Shown here one piece after another: positions 43,519 to 53,480 of a stretch of 64,000 nt of DNA (positions within the stretch are counted from its first letter, which is position 1; every line of letters starts with the position of its first letter). The notes beneath the pieces are model-generated. The model worked only from the letters and a program-made list of their open reading frames with translations, did not search any database and had not been told where the DNA came from. The stretch covers positions 4,712,001-4,776,000 of the forward strand of contig CM074759.1 of assembly GCA_037355855.1 (NCBI GenBank), read 5' to 3'. Made by a program: the position numbers and the translations under genes. This stretch comes from Pseudo-nitzschia pungens (taxonomy: Eukaryota > Bacillariophyta > Bacillariophyceae > Bacillariales > Bacillariaceae).

Positions 43519-44476
43519 TATGAAGATATTCAAGGTGGTGCTACCATCTGTGGGTGGTGCTACCATCTGTGCTAAGGCTCCTGTGTAGGAGAATGTACTG
43601 GGGCTACAGTCAGCAGCCTCCAGTAACTGACTAACAGGTGCTGAGCTGAATGCTAGAGCTGTGTGCTAATTGCTAGCATACAGGCTCAGCAACAGGCTTA
43701 GCAACAGGCTCAGCAACAGGCTTAGCAACAGGCTTAGCAGCAGGCTTAGCAGCAGACCTATCCTGTCTAGTATGGATGCTAGCAGAGTCTACTAGGGTCG
43801 CCGCGTACGATTTGTACCAATCCTACGTACCCCGAGTAAAGCACCCTCTGTGGTGTAGCTAAATGCTACAGGGTTAGGGTTGCTAAGGCTACGAGATACT
43901 GAAAGATGCTAGCCTACCATGATACCAATGCTAAGATATGATGTACCGCCGGGGTCGGGTCATTGGTGTATAATATGTACCATGACCGCATACCCGGCCC
44001 AAACAGTTACCCAACGCGCTAGCATAAGTGAGCTAGCATACGATTGGATCGTTAATAATTAAGCGAAGCTTAATTAAGCGGAGCTACGCTACGATACTCC
44101 GATACGGTACGCTACTCGTAGGATACAGTACCAGAGCTACAGGAGCTCTGTTATTTAGCGAGTTAGCGGATCGATGTCACGATACAGAGCTGAGCGCTTT
44201 GGCTCAGCTCCTTTCACTCTTTCTTTTACTCTAAAATAAACACACCTATCATGCCCTCCTTTACGACCGATTCCGATGTACCTCTAGGGAAGTGCCTTGT
44301 ATTGCTTGAGTGTATGCAATAGACCTTGAACAGTCCGCTGTAGACTCACGATTTGCCAGGACTTTATGTATTATTGTTGTTAAGGCTTTTGCCCTATTTT
44401 TAGTACGCAGTACAAGACGTTTATCTACGAGACGATTCAAGTTACACGAAGGTTGCTGACGAGCAATATCAACACA
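43519..44476 (+). repeat. 5' LTR of the copia element
   Basis: Contains a 12-bp minisatellite (CAGGCTTAGCAA/CAGGCTCAGCAA, about 43681-43760), GCTAGCAT palindromic words, a TGTATAATATGTACC box near 43968 and a stem AATTAAGC-gaa-GCTTAATT near 44058. It ends TATCAACACA. Confidence 0.95.
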
Positions 44477-44494
44477 GTTTATCAGACCCACCGC
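44477..44494 (+). promoter_or_regulatory. Probable primer-binding site
   Basis: GTTTATCAGACCC directly follows the 5' LTR. TATCAGA matches the core of the copia-type site (TGGTATCAGAGC) complementary to initiator tRNA-Met, though the first bases differ. Confidence 0.55.
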
Positions 44495-45350
44495 TCGACC
44501 CACTACGAACCGGGACGCCGGCTAGAGCGTGTGAAGAAACCCAGCTGGCTGATCACCACTGGCATCCATGCCTACACTTGGATGTAAAACCTCAGCTGAA
44601 ACTGGACCAGCAGCTGACATCGCGAGATCCCTGATGTTAATGGGGAGCCCTTCCCTAGACCCGCGAACCGACTGGAGTCCGCACATCCACCTCTGCGGAC
44701 CTATTGGTATTCAAATCCAGTAGCTGAGCGTCATGGTGGCTCCATGGAGGCTCAGTCCGGTGGGGAAGGAGCAGGACGTGGAGAAAGCAGCGTCCATGAT
44801 TCCCTGTTATTTTACAGGATTCAAGGGGACGTTTGCTGGGGATGGAACAACGCTGGAAAAGAAGAAAAGAATTTTCGTGGAGACAGACCACCACGTACTT
44901 TCCAGTGAAGACAGTGTCCAGCAGACCAAGGACATGACGTCAGTCCCATCGCATACAACCTCGAACCTGCTATACCACCGATTTTGATTTTAGCCAAGGG
45001 AATTTGGAATCAGACAAGCCAAGAACCCTGAGATCTGCCATATCTCAGAATCAATCGATTGGTCCAGAGCAGAGCAGAAAGACCGAATAGAATTCTTCTT
45101 TTGGTCGTAACCAACCATCGAATCGGAACAATCGATGTGAATGCCTTTTTTAGACGTCGGCACGAAACAGTTGACACGAAAATGCTGACGTGATACCTTT
45201 TTATTCTTTCGGAATTGTCGATACGGAACAATCGACAGCCCTCCTTTTCTTCTTTCGATCGACAATCCTTCTCCGATCGAGGTGGAGACAGTCCCCACCA
45301 CAAAAGAATTTGGAAACTGAAGCAAATTAGGTAATCAAAGCAAGACAACC
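44495..45350 (+). other. Leader of the copia element
   Basis: Non-coding region between the primer-binding site and gag. It includes direct and inverted CCTCTGCGGAC and GGAACAATCGA(C/T) blocks (GGAACAATCGA at 45125 and 45226). No gene is supported. Confidence 0.65.
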
Positions 45351-47318
45351 ATGGCCAAGCAAACTAGAAGACAAATCGCTGCAGCCGCTGCCGGAGCCGG
45401 CGCTGCTGGAAACGTCCCTGAAGCTGGAGGCGCTGCCCCTGGAGGCGATGTCCCTGGAGTCGTCGATGGAGTCGGCGTCCCCCCTGTCGGAGCGCCTGTC
45501 GCCGGTGTTCCCCCTGTCGGAGCGCCTGGAGCCGGTGTTCCCCCTGCCGGAGCACCTGGAGTCCCTCCTATTGCTCCTGCTGTCCCTGCTGCGTTTGGAG
45601 GCTCCAGAGTCCAACAAGAACCCAACCTTGACATCCAACCCCGATCTGAGATGATCCTGCTTGCTGCTATTCAAGAACTGAGAGCAATGCGCAACGAGAA
45701 CGCAGCTCGGATTGCTGCTGAAGCTGCCGCTGCTGCTGCTGCCGCCGCCGCTCGTGCCCCAGCTCCAGCTCCTGCAGCTGCTCCTGCCCCTGCTCCTGCT
45801 CCTGTCGCCGCCCCTACAGGAGCCAGTCCTGAAATCCTCCAAGCCCATGCCACAGCCCAAGCTAATGGTGGAATCTCTGGATACAAGAATGGAGCAAAGC
45901 TCAGCTCAAGGGAGTTAGACCTCCACAAGATCCTCTCTGGCTTCAGTAACAGTGATACGGCGGACGAACTATTCCGAAATGGCCTCAACAGCATCGAGGC
46001 GATCCAACAGCTCTCTGCCAAGGAACTCCCCAAGTACCTCCGTGACTTCAATGGGGGTCGTCATCCGATGTGCCCATACCATGAACGAGTATTCATCGGA
46101 CTATCCTTCCGACAATCCTTTCAGCTTCTTTCGGAGTGGATCCACTACCAACCTCTCATTGGTATCAAGCCTACAGCCCATACTTGGCTTAGTGATCCCC
46201 TCGCAGCCGACCGAACTCGCCAACGCCTACATGAAATGCAGACCGCTGACAAGGAGGCCGTCTCCTCGTCCATTACTCCGCCGAAGCTCACCAACCTTGA
46301 CAACTTCCGTCAATGGGAAGAAAGTTTCCGTCAGTTCCTCCGCTTCCAGTACAATGAACAAGGGTTCCCCCTATCATACGTCATCCGTCCGAAGGAGCAA
46401 GAGACGGTGACTGCAGCAGAGCGATCCGCCACTGTTGGGAAGGACGGGATTTTTTCCAACTGGATGGATTATAATGTTCGATGCGCCACGCTTGAAGGCC
46501 CGCAATTTGTAACTGACAACCACGACGTTTGGGTTCTGCTCTGCAACGCAGTTCGTGATGGCCCTGCCTGGGCCTACACTCGAAGGTACAAAGACGCGAA
46601 GAATCCGACTGGGGACGCCCGAGCGGCTTTCCTACATCTCTACGAGAATGCCTTCTCCGCAACCAACGTCGCGGCTATCCTTGACAAGGTCCGTACCGGC
46701 ATGTACACCTCCCGCTATACAGGTGATTCCCGCACCTACGACTTTGAGAAGCACTGCAGAACTTGGTTGAATTTCCAGACTACGCTATCCAACCACAACA
46801 AGTTGCACGACGAAGAGGACTTCACCATGCGTTTCATCCACAGCATCCAAGACGATCGGTTTGAGAACCCCAAGATCCAGATCTTTGAAACCGACAAGTA
46901 CACCAAGGACTTCAACGAGTGCGTCTCGTACTTCAAGAGGTGCCTTGGCATACGCAAGATGGGTGCGGTTGCAACCAAGCGAGCGCGAAGTATCTCCTCT
47001 GTACACCAAGGTGGTGGTGGCAACCAAGGAAGCAACAAGGGTGGATCGTACAGCGGCAAGATTGAGGACAAGCAGTATCCCTATGAAGTCTACAAGACCT
47101 TCTCCAAGGAACAACGAAAGCAGTTGTATGACCTCCGCCAGCAGAAGAAAGCTCGAACTATTCAGTCCACTAGTTCTACCACGCCTGCTGCCCCCGCGAC
47201 CGCGAACGCAAGCACGAACGCGACCCAAGGCGCAGGGAACAGTTTTGGGCCCAAGGGGCGCAAAAAGGGCAAGAAGAAGGGCAACGGCTCGAACCAAGGA
47301 CAGACCCCCAAGAACTGA
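45351..47318 (+). CDS. Gag of the copia element
   Basis: 655 residues, intact, start in ACCATGG context. Residues about 5-85 are an Ala/Pro/Gly-rich repeat (GAPGAGVPPAGAPGVPP), and a second Ala/Pro stretch (about 123-163) follows a helical segment. The central region (about 170-540) is the capsid-like domain, with FRQWEESFRQFLRFQYNEQG and FEKHCRTWLNFQTTLSNHNK. The C-terminus is basic (GPKGRKKGKKKGNG) and should bind RNA; no CCHC zinc knuckle is present. The stop TGA (47316-47318) lies in the pol frame with no other stop before the protease, so Gag-Pol could be made by read-through. Confidence 0.92.
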   Translation: MAKQTRRQIAAAAAGAGAAGNVPEAGGAAPGGDVPGVVDGVGVPPVGAPVAGVPPVGAPGAGVPPAGAPGVPPIAPAVPAAFGGSRVQQEPNLDIQPRSEMILLAAIQELRAMRNENAARIAAEAAAAAAAAAARAPAPAPAAAPAPAPAPVAAPTGASPEILQAHATAQANGGISGYKNGAKLSSRELDLHKILSGFSNSDTADELFRNGLNSIEAIQQLSAKELPKYLRDFNGGRHPMCPYHERVFIGLSFRQSFQLLSEWIHYQPLIGIKPTAHTWLSDPLAADRTRQRLHEMQTADKEAVSSSITPPKLTNLDNFRQWEESFRQFLRFQYNEQGFPLSYVIRPKEQETVTAAERSATVGKDGIFSNWMDYNVRCATLEGPQFVTDNHDVWVLLCNAVRDGPAWAYTRRYKDAKNPTGDARAAFLHLYENAFSATNVAAILDKVRTGMYTSRYTGDSRTYDFEKHCRTWLNFQTTLSNHNKLHDEEDFTMRFIHSIQDDRFENPKIQIFETDKYTKDFNECVSYFKRCLGIRKMGAVATKRARSISSVHQGGGGNQGSNKGGSYSGKIEDKQYPYEVYKTFSKEQRKQLYDLRQQKKARTIQSTSSTTPAAPATANASTNATQGAGNSFGPKGRKKGKKKGNGSNQGQTPKN

Positions 47319-47360
47319 AACGACGGCCGGTGCCCGAAATTAAGTAAGGTTGGCCGGCTA

Positions 47361-50300
47361 TTGTACCAGATGGATCTGCCGCGCGCGCGCCCGAGTCCTG
47401 AGGGACAGTGCGAGCTGGACAGCCACGCTGACACGACTGCCGCCGGTTCCAATATGATCTTGCTTGAAGACCAAGTCGTCAGCCACGTCGATGTTCATCC
47501 TTTTTCGCCTGAGCTCGAGCCTATCAAGAACATTCCTATTGGGACCTGTGTTACGGCCTACACAGATACCGACGGGAAAGTTTGGTTGATTTATTTCCAC
47601 GAAGCCCTGTATTTTGGCGACAAGTTGTCCCACAGCTTGATTTGTCCGAATCAGATACGGGATTGCCATCCCAATCGTGTCAGTGAAACGCCCCGTCAGT
47701 ATGATGAGCAGTCCAGTCACTCCATCCATATTGACAACACCGACCCTGAAGATCCCCATGCGGGCCACGCCCTCGACATCAAGCTCCTGCTTGATGGGGT
47801 CGTGTCCTATTTCCCTTCCCGCAAGCCCACCAAGCATGAAATGGCTACATGCGATCATGTCGTTGCTACCCGAGATTTCCCTTGGGACCCGAAGAGCAAG
47901 AAGTTCGAGCAAGCCGAAGAAGCTATCGACGGCTCTCATCCGTTGAATCCTACGCTGTCTGTCCTTCGCGCGGCCACGAAGCAGTCCAAGAGGTCCAAGA
48001 CGAACAAGCGCAAGTTGGAGCCCGTCGAAACACGGTCCAATTTCAGTCCCCATTTGTACGACGAACCTCTTCGGAGCGACGAGCTGATTCTACCGCCACA
48101 TGATTGCTATGAGAAGTACAAGCTGCGGAGCCTTCAGCAACTCTGTACCCGCCGTGATCTGACCCCATGTGCAATCGCATCCGACTCGCGTCTGGATGCG
48201 CGGCTATCTTCTCTCTTTTCGGGCGATTCATTGAAGACTTGCGGGGACGATGATGTAGACGAGGACGCAGCAGTACCAAGTCTTACAATCAATGCCCTGC
48301 ATACGCCGTTGTACGAGCGCGCCTACACCGACGGCCGTGAGCGCTTCGAATTGGATCCCCGTTGCAGGGATTCTCCCGTCTGCTTGTCGTCCGTTTACAA
48401 GCATGTTCGATGGGACGATGAGGTCGAACCAGTCGACCCAGAGCTCGACACTATCGCCAGACGAGCCAAGTGGGGTCCGACGATTGACACCGAACGATAC
48501 TGCAAGATCGACTCCGACCGTCTGTCCAAGATTTGGGATGTATCTCCGAGAAAGGCTGCGGATACTCTTCGAGTCACGACGCAGAAAGGGTTCCGCAACC
48601 CTATGCATCCCCTTGTCCGCCGATTGCCAACGCAGAGCTTCAGAAACAAGCGCATCGCGGCTGGCAAATGGTACACCGACACCTGGATGGCAAAGGTCCC
48701 GAGCATCATGCGACAAGATTCAGCCGCCCAAGTTTTCAGTAATGGTAAGGGCTACGACGAGTTCATACCTATACAGGGCAAGAAGCAAGCGTATGAAGGC
48801 CTGAAGATTTTCATCCACGACGTCGGTATCCCCGAGCATTTGATATCTGATGGCGCTCGAGAGCAAGGATCCCCTGGTACCTACAAGACCCCATGGAATA
48901 AGGTTGTCAGCAAAAACCATATCCACCAGACCTTTATCCAGCCAAGATGTCCCTTCCAGAATCGCGCGGAGCTCAGCATCGGCCATATCAGCAGAAGCAT
49001 CCGCAAGAAGACGGCTCGGAAGCGATCCCCCAAGCGCCTGTGGGCTTTCTGCGGAGAGCTCGTTGCTGCCATCCGACAGCGCACGGCTTCCAGTGATCCT
49101 ACGATGATGGGTCGAACGCCGTTCGAAATTGTACATGGGTACATGCCTGACATATCTCTGTACCAAGCCCATGAATGGTATGATTTCGTCTATTGGGTTG
49201 ATCTCTCTGATGGGACCGAGAAGCTGGGACGATGGCTTGGCCCGTGCGGTGACCGATTCGGAGGCGGAGACTGCCACTGGATCCTGAACGAGGCGGCCAT
49301 GCCGGTAAGCACTAACACAGTCCGTGCAGTTACTGAAGAAGAATGGCGTTCCCATGACGTCAAGCGCTATATGGACTCATTTGACCAAGCAGTGGAATCC
49401 AAGATCGGGGACAAGGTTGAGGATAACGACGCAAAGTTCCAAGATACGTACCCTGATCCCCCTGCTGAGTTATTTGAAGGTCACCAAGAAAGGTGGGAGC
49501 TCGCCGAGCCGGAAGCCTCTATTCCAGATATCGACGACCTCATACCTGATGGGGATGACTATGATGAGTATATTGGTAATAATGTCATGATCCAGAAGGG
49601 CGACGAACGACTACGGTGTGTCGTAAAGAATCGTTCTGCTGATTTCAATGGCAATCCGATTGGTAAGAGGAATGATAACCCTATCCTTGATACCAGAATG
49701 TATGATCTGCAGTTTCCAGATGGTTCCATCGAGCAGTACACCGCCAATATTGTTGCTGAGAGTATGTACAGCGAGATCGACGACGACGGACGCATGTTTT
49801 CTCTATTGGACGAGATTATCGATCACGAGAAGGACGGATCTGCCGTTAGGAAGCAAGACGCGACGATCACCAACAAGCATGGTCGCAAAGTCCCCAAGCC
49901 TACAACGAAGGGATGGCGATTGCTCGTCAGTTGGAAAGACGGAACCGAATCCTGGTGTAAGTTGAGCGATCTGAAAGAGTCCTTTCCTGTACAGACCGCA
50001 GAGTATGCCATATCCGCCAAGATCTCGGATCAGCCAGCATTCCGATGGTGGATTCACCACGTCCTACGAAGGAAGAAGCGAATCCTCAAGGCTACCAAGC
50101 GAAACAAGTACTGGGATCGGACCCACAAGTTCGGAGTGGAGCTACCACATTCTATCCCTGAAGCCCTCGCCATCGACCGAAAGACGGGGACCGACTATTG
50201 GGAGAAGGCGATTGCGAAGGAGATGAGAAACAATGAGATGGCGTTCGAGTTTGACCCCAGCTACACCGTCGAAGGTCTCAAGGCCGAAGGATTCAGCAAG

Positions 50301-51851
50301 ATCACGACGCACATGATCTTTGATGTGAAGTTGGGGTCCCTGACGCGGAAAGCACGGCTCGTCGCCGATGGCCATAAGGTACAAGCAACAGCTAAGGAAC
50401 ATACCTTCAGCAGTGTACCAAGCAGGGATTCAGTCCGTATTTTCTTCCTGTTGGCAGCGCTGAACAATCTGGACGTGCTGTCTGCGGACATACAGAACGC
50501 ATATCTTACAGCGCCGATCAAGAAGAAGTATTATTTGGTTGCACGAGCTGAAGATGGTTTTCCCCCGCACTTGGCAGGACACGTATGTAAGATCGTTCGA
50601 GCACTGTATGGACTTCCTGTTGCAGGCGCGTCGTTCCGATCCTATTTGACCAAGCACCTACGAACGCTAGGGTATCAGCCTTGTAAAGCTGACCCTGATG
50701 TTCATATGCGAGTGGAGACGCGAAAGGATGGTTCTAGGTACTGGGCATACCTGATTGCATACGTCGACGATATTATCTGTTGCAGTGAGGACCCTCGACG
50801 ACAGTTGGAAAGTATCGAGCAGCGCTTCACGCTGAAGGACGGGACTATAGAAGTTCCAACCTTGTATCTGGGCGCTGATGTCCATTCGCATGTGGTCGAA
50901 GACGATCCAATTCCCAAGTGGGCAATGTCCTCCGAGAAATATGCTAAGAAAGCCATCGACGCAGTAGAGAAGGAGCTTGGCACCGAGCAGTATGGTTACA
51001 AGCACCTTCCGACCAAGGTGTCTACCCCGTTGACATCCGATTATCGTCCAGAAGTTGATGTAACCGCCGAACTAGATCCAAGTAAGCAGAACTACTACCA
51101 GGGCCTGATTGGTGTCTTGAGGTGGTTGTGCGAACTTGGGAGACTGGATTTGGTCATGCCTGTATCTCTTATGTCTAGATATCTAGCACAAGCGCGAACA
51201 GGGCATTTGAACCAAGTATTGCACATGTTCGCCTATCTCAAGGCGCATGCCCGATCCAAGTTGGTGTTTGACGAAACGCGTCCTGATGTGGACGAGACTA
51301 GATTTCCCAACTGCGACTGGAGCGAGTTTTATCCAGATGCCAAGGAGGTGTTGCCACCAGATGCCCCCGAAGCGCTTGGAAAAGCAGTTATTATGAGCTG
51401 TTTTGTTGACGCCGATCATGCCGGATGCAAAGCAACAAGAAGATCCCATACCGGAATCATCATCTTTGTAAACAGAGCCCCTATCCTGTGGTTCAGCAAA
51501 CGCCAGACCACTGTCGAGACGTCAACCTTTGGTTCTGAGATAGTGGCATTGCGGATTGCCATTGAACTGATTGAGGGTCTCAGGTACAAGCTCCGGATGA
51601 TGGGCGTTCCTATTGAAGGTCCTACGAATGTGTACTGTGACAATGAGTCTGTTGTCAAAAATACAACCAGACCGGAGAGTCCATGCAACAAGAAGCACAA
51701 CAGTGTTGCCTACCACAAGGCGCGCGAGTCTATTGCTGCTGGGACAATTCGCATTGCAAAGGAGCCTGGCGAGACTAATATTGCTGATTTATTCACTAAG
51801 TTGCTGAATGGTCCGGCTCTGAAAGAACACTGCGCTCGATGCATGTGGTAA
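47361..51851 (+). CDS. Pol of the copia element (PR, IN, RT, RNase H)
   Basis: About 1490 residues, intact. The frame is open from just after the gag TGA; the first ATG is at 47370. Protease: ELDSHADTTAAG near the N-terminus, the DSHADT variant seen in diatom CoDi-type elements. Integrase: YTDTWMAKV, LISDGAREQG and FQNRAELSIG give a D,D,E triad; the upstream zinc-binding region is degenerate (NPMHPLVRRLP). RT: ITTHMIFDVKLGSLTRKARL, SADIQNAYLTAP and the catalytic YVDD in LIAYVDDIICC. RNase H: CFVDADHAGCKATRRSHTG, TFGSEIVALRIA, YCDNESVVKN and ADLFTKLL at the C-terminus. The order PR-IN-RT-RH defines Ty1/copia. No frameshift or stop was found, so the element could be active. Confidence 0.95.
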   Translation: MYQMDLPRARPSPEGQCELDSHADTTAAGSNMILLEDQVVSHVDVHPFSPELEPIKNIPIGTCVTAYTDTDGKVWLIYFHEALYFGDKLSHSLICPNQIRDCHPNRVSETPRQYDEQSSHSIHIDNTDPEDPHAGHALDIKLLLDGVVSYFPSRKPTKHEMATCDHVVATRDFPWDPKSKKFEQAEEAIDGSHPLNPTLSVLRAATKQSKRSKTNKRKLEPVETRSNFSPHLYDEPLRSDELILPPHDCYEKYKLRSLQQLCTRRDLTPCAIASDSRLDARLSSLFSGDSLKTCGDDDVDEDAAVPSLTINALHTPLYERAYTDGRERFELDPRCRDSPVCLSSVYKHVRWDDEVEPVDPELDTIARRAKWGPTIDTERYCKIDSDRLSKIWDVSPRKAADTLRVTTQKGFRNPMHPLVRRLPTQSFRNKRIAAGKWYTDTWMAKVPSIMRQDSAAQVFSNGKGYDEFIPIQGKKQAYEGLKIFIHDVGIPEHLISDGAREQGSPGTYKTPWNKVVSKNHIHQTFIQPRCPFQNRAELSIGHISRSIRKKTARKRSPKRLWAFCGELVAAIRQRTASSDPTMMGRTPFEIVHGYMPDISLYQAHEWYDFVYWVDLSDGTEKLGRWLGPCGDRFGGGDCHWILNEAAMPVSTNTVRAVTEEEWRSHDVKRYMDSFDQAVESKIGDKVEDNDAKFQDTYPDPPAELFEGHQERWELAEPEASIPDIDDLIPDGDDYDEYIGNNVMIQKGDERLRCVVKNRSADFNGNPIGKRNDNPILDTRMYDLQFPDGSIEQYTANIVAESMYSEIDDDGRMFSLLDEIIDHEKDGSAVRKQDATITNKHGRKVPKPTTKGWRLLVSWKDGTESWCKLSDLKESFPVQTAEYAISAKISDQPAFRWWIHHVLRRKKRILKATKRNKYWDRTHKFGVELPHSIPEALAIDRKTGTDYWEKAIAKEMRNNEMAFEFDPSYTVEGLKAEGFSKITTHMIFDVKLGSLTRKARLVADGHKVQATAKEHTFSSVPSRDSVRIFFLLAALNNLDVLSADIQNAYLTAPIKKKYYLVARAEDGFPPHLAGHVCKIVRALYGLPVAGASFRSYLTKHLRTLGYQPCKADPDVHMRVETRKDGSRYWAYLIAYVDDIICCSEDPRRQLESIEQRFTLKDGTIEVPTLYLGADVHSHVVEDDPIPKWAMSSEKYAKKAIDAVEKELGTEQYGYKHLPTKVSTPLTSDYRPEVDVTAELDPSKQNYYQGLIGVLRWLCELGRLDLVMPVSLMSRYLAQARTGHLNQVLHMFAYLKAHARSKLVFDETRPDVDETRFPNCDWSEFYPDAKEVLPPDAPEALGKAVIMSCFVDADHAGCKATRRSHTGIIIFVNRAPILWFSKRQTTVETSTFGSEIVALRIAIELIEGLRYKLRMMGVPIEGPTNVYCDNESVVKNTTRPESPCNKKHNSVAYHKARESIAAGTIRIAKEPGETNIADLFTKLLNGPALKEHCARCMW

Positions 51852-52458
51852 GAAAATTGCTCTAGCTGCATTATTTGGGGCACCTTTGGTCCCTGACAAG
51901 CAGCTTGGACGCAGCAGTTTTCTGATTTCGATTTACGAGTTATTCCTTCGATTACGGATTGCGATTGCAGCGAATTTCGATACCAATTTGCAACATGTTT
52001 CGGATACAGTCTTATTTCCGGACGCAATTCGTTTCGGACGCAGCCGACCTGTCTGAACGCTTCGATCCCAGATTTCGATTCGACCTTTGACCTTATGTTA
52101 TATGTGATGTATTTGGGAGTCTCCGGTACACCGGTTCCGGGGACTATAAACTTGAAAGACAATAGGCTGATTGATCTCCTTGTTCGTGTCAAGGAATGGA
52201 ACCAAGGGCAAAACGTCCTATGGTCCGCCCCCTTTTTTTTGCTACGAATCAGCCGGGCCTCTGATAGAAGAACTGCAATATTTGGCGCAGTTTGATCTCT
52301 GACAAGTCATATGGAAGCATCCCTGAATTCTGTTATGATCCATCCAAGTGTCCTGGTACAACAAGCAAGAGTATTGGTGTCCTCCTGGGAGTATCTGTTT
52401 CCGGGGACTGGTATAGTTGCTTGCTCAGTACAGGAATACTAGCATGAATCACGGGGAC
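51852..52458 (+). other. 3' untranslated region of the copia element
   Basis: Repeats of GATTTCGAT, ATTACGGATTGCGATTG and TTTCGGA(C/T)AC words lie at 51920-52070. The end CACGGGGAC just before the 3' LTR is a weak purine tract. No gene is supported. Confidence 0.65.
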
Positions 52459-53440
52459 TATGAAGATATTCAAGGTGGTGCTACCATCTGTGGGTGGTGC
52501 TACCATCTGTGCTAAGGCTCCTGTGTAGGAGAATGTACTGGGGCTACAGTCAGCAGCCTCCAGTAACTGACTAACAGGTGCTGAGCTGAATGCTAGAGCT
52601 GTGTGCTAATTGCTAGCATACAGGCTCAGCAACAGGCTTAGCAACAGGCTCAGCAACAGGCTTAGCAACAGGCTCAGCAACAGGCTTAGCAACAGGCTTA
52701 GCAGCAGGCTTAGCAGCAGACCTATCCTGTCTAGTATGGATGCTAGCAGAGTCTACTAGGGTCGCCGCGTACGATTTGTACCAATCCTACGTACCCCGAG
52801 TAAAGCACCCTCTGTGGTGTAGCTAAATGCTACAGGGTTAGGGTTGCTAAGGCTACGAGATACTGAAAGATGCTAGCCTACCATGATACCAATGCTAAGA
52901 TATGATGTACCGCCGGGGTCGGGTCATTGGTGTATAATATGTACCATGACCGCATACCCGGCCCAAACAGTTACCCAACGCGCTAGCATAAGTGAGCTAG
53001 CATACGATTGGATCGTTAATAATTAAGCGAAGCTTAATTAAGCGGAGCTACGCTACGATACTCCGATACGGTACGCTACTCGTAGGATACAGTACCAGAG
53101 CTACAGGAGCTCTGTTATTTAGCGAGTTAGCGGATCGATGTCACGATACAGAGCTGAGCGCTTTGGCTCAGCTCCTTTCACTCTTTCTTTTACTCTAAAA
53201 TAAACACACCTATCATGCCCTCCTTTACGACCGATTCCGATGTACCTCTAGGGAAGTGCCTTGTATTGCTTGAGTGTATGCAATAGACCTTGAACAGTCC
53301 GCTGTAGACTCACGATTTGCCAGGACTTTATGTATTATTGTTGTTAAGGCTTTTGCCCTATTTTTAGTACGCAGTACAAGACGTTTATCTACGAGACGAT
53401 TCAAGTTACACGAAGGTTGCTGACGAGCAATATCAACACA
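52459..53440 (+). repeat. 3' LTR of the copia element
   Basis: 982 bp. Same as the 5' LTR by eye apart from 24 extra bp in the minisatellite: two more 12-bp units near 52670-52695. Confidence 0.95.
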
Positions 53441-53480
53441 ATACTGTGATCCTTTCGTTCATTGTTGTTGGTTTAAGTGG

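Larger units (their letters stand above)
43519..53440 (+). mobile_element. Ty1/copia element (CoDi-like), complete and young
   Basis: 9922 bp on the plus strand, opposite to its host array. LTRs are 43519-44476 (958 bp) and 52459-53440 (982 bp), with near-matching ends TATGAAGATATT and AATATCAACACA. The empty site is at 56232-56250 (CTGGATACTGTGATCC); ATAC(T) is repeated at the two flanks, giving a 4-5 bp duplication. Gag and Pol are both open. The LTRs appear identical except for two extra 12-bp units in the 3' LTR. Confidence 0.96.

Noticed and set aside
43968..43985. GTGTATAATATGTACCA shared by the copia LTR and 18294-18310
   Set aside because: A 17-bp AT-rich match is near what chance allows in 64 kb, and the surrounding sequence is unrelated.
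47653..49355. Open frames of 80-210 codons antisense to the copia pol
   Set aside because: GC-balanced coding sequence of pol leaves antisense frames open; none resembles a gene.
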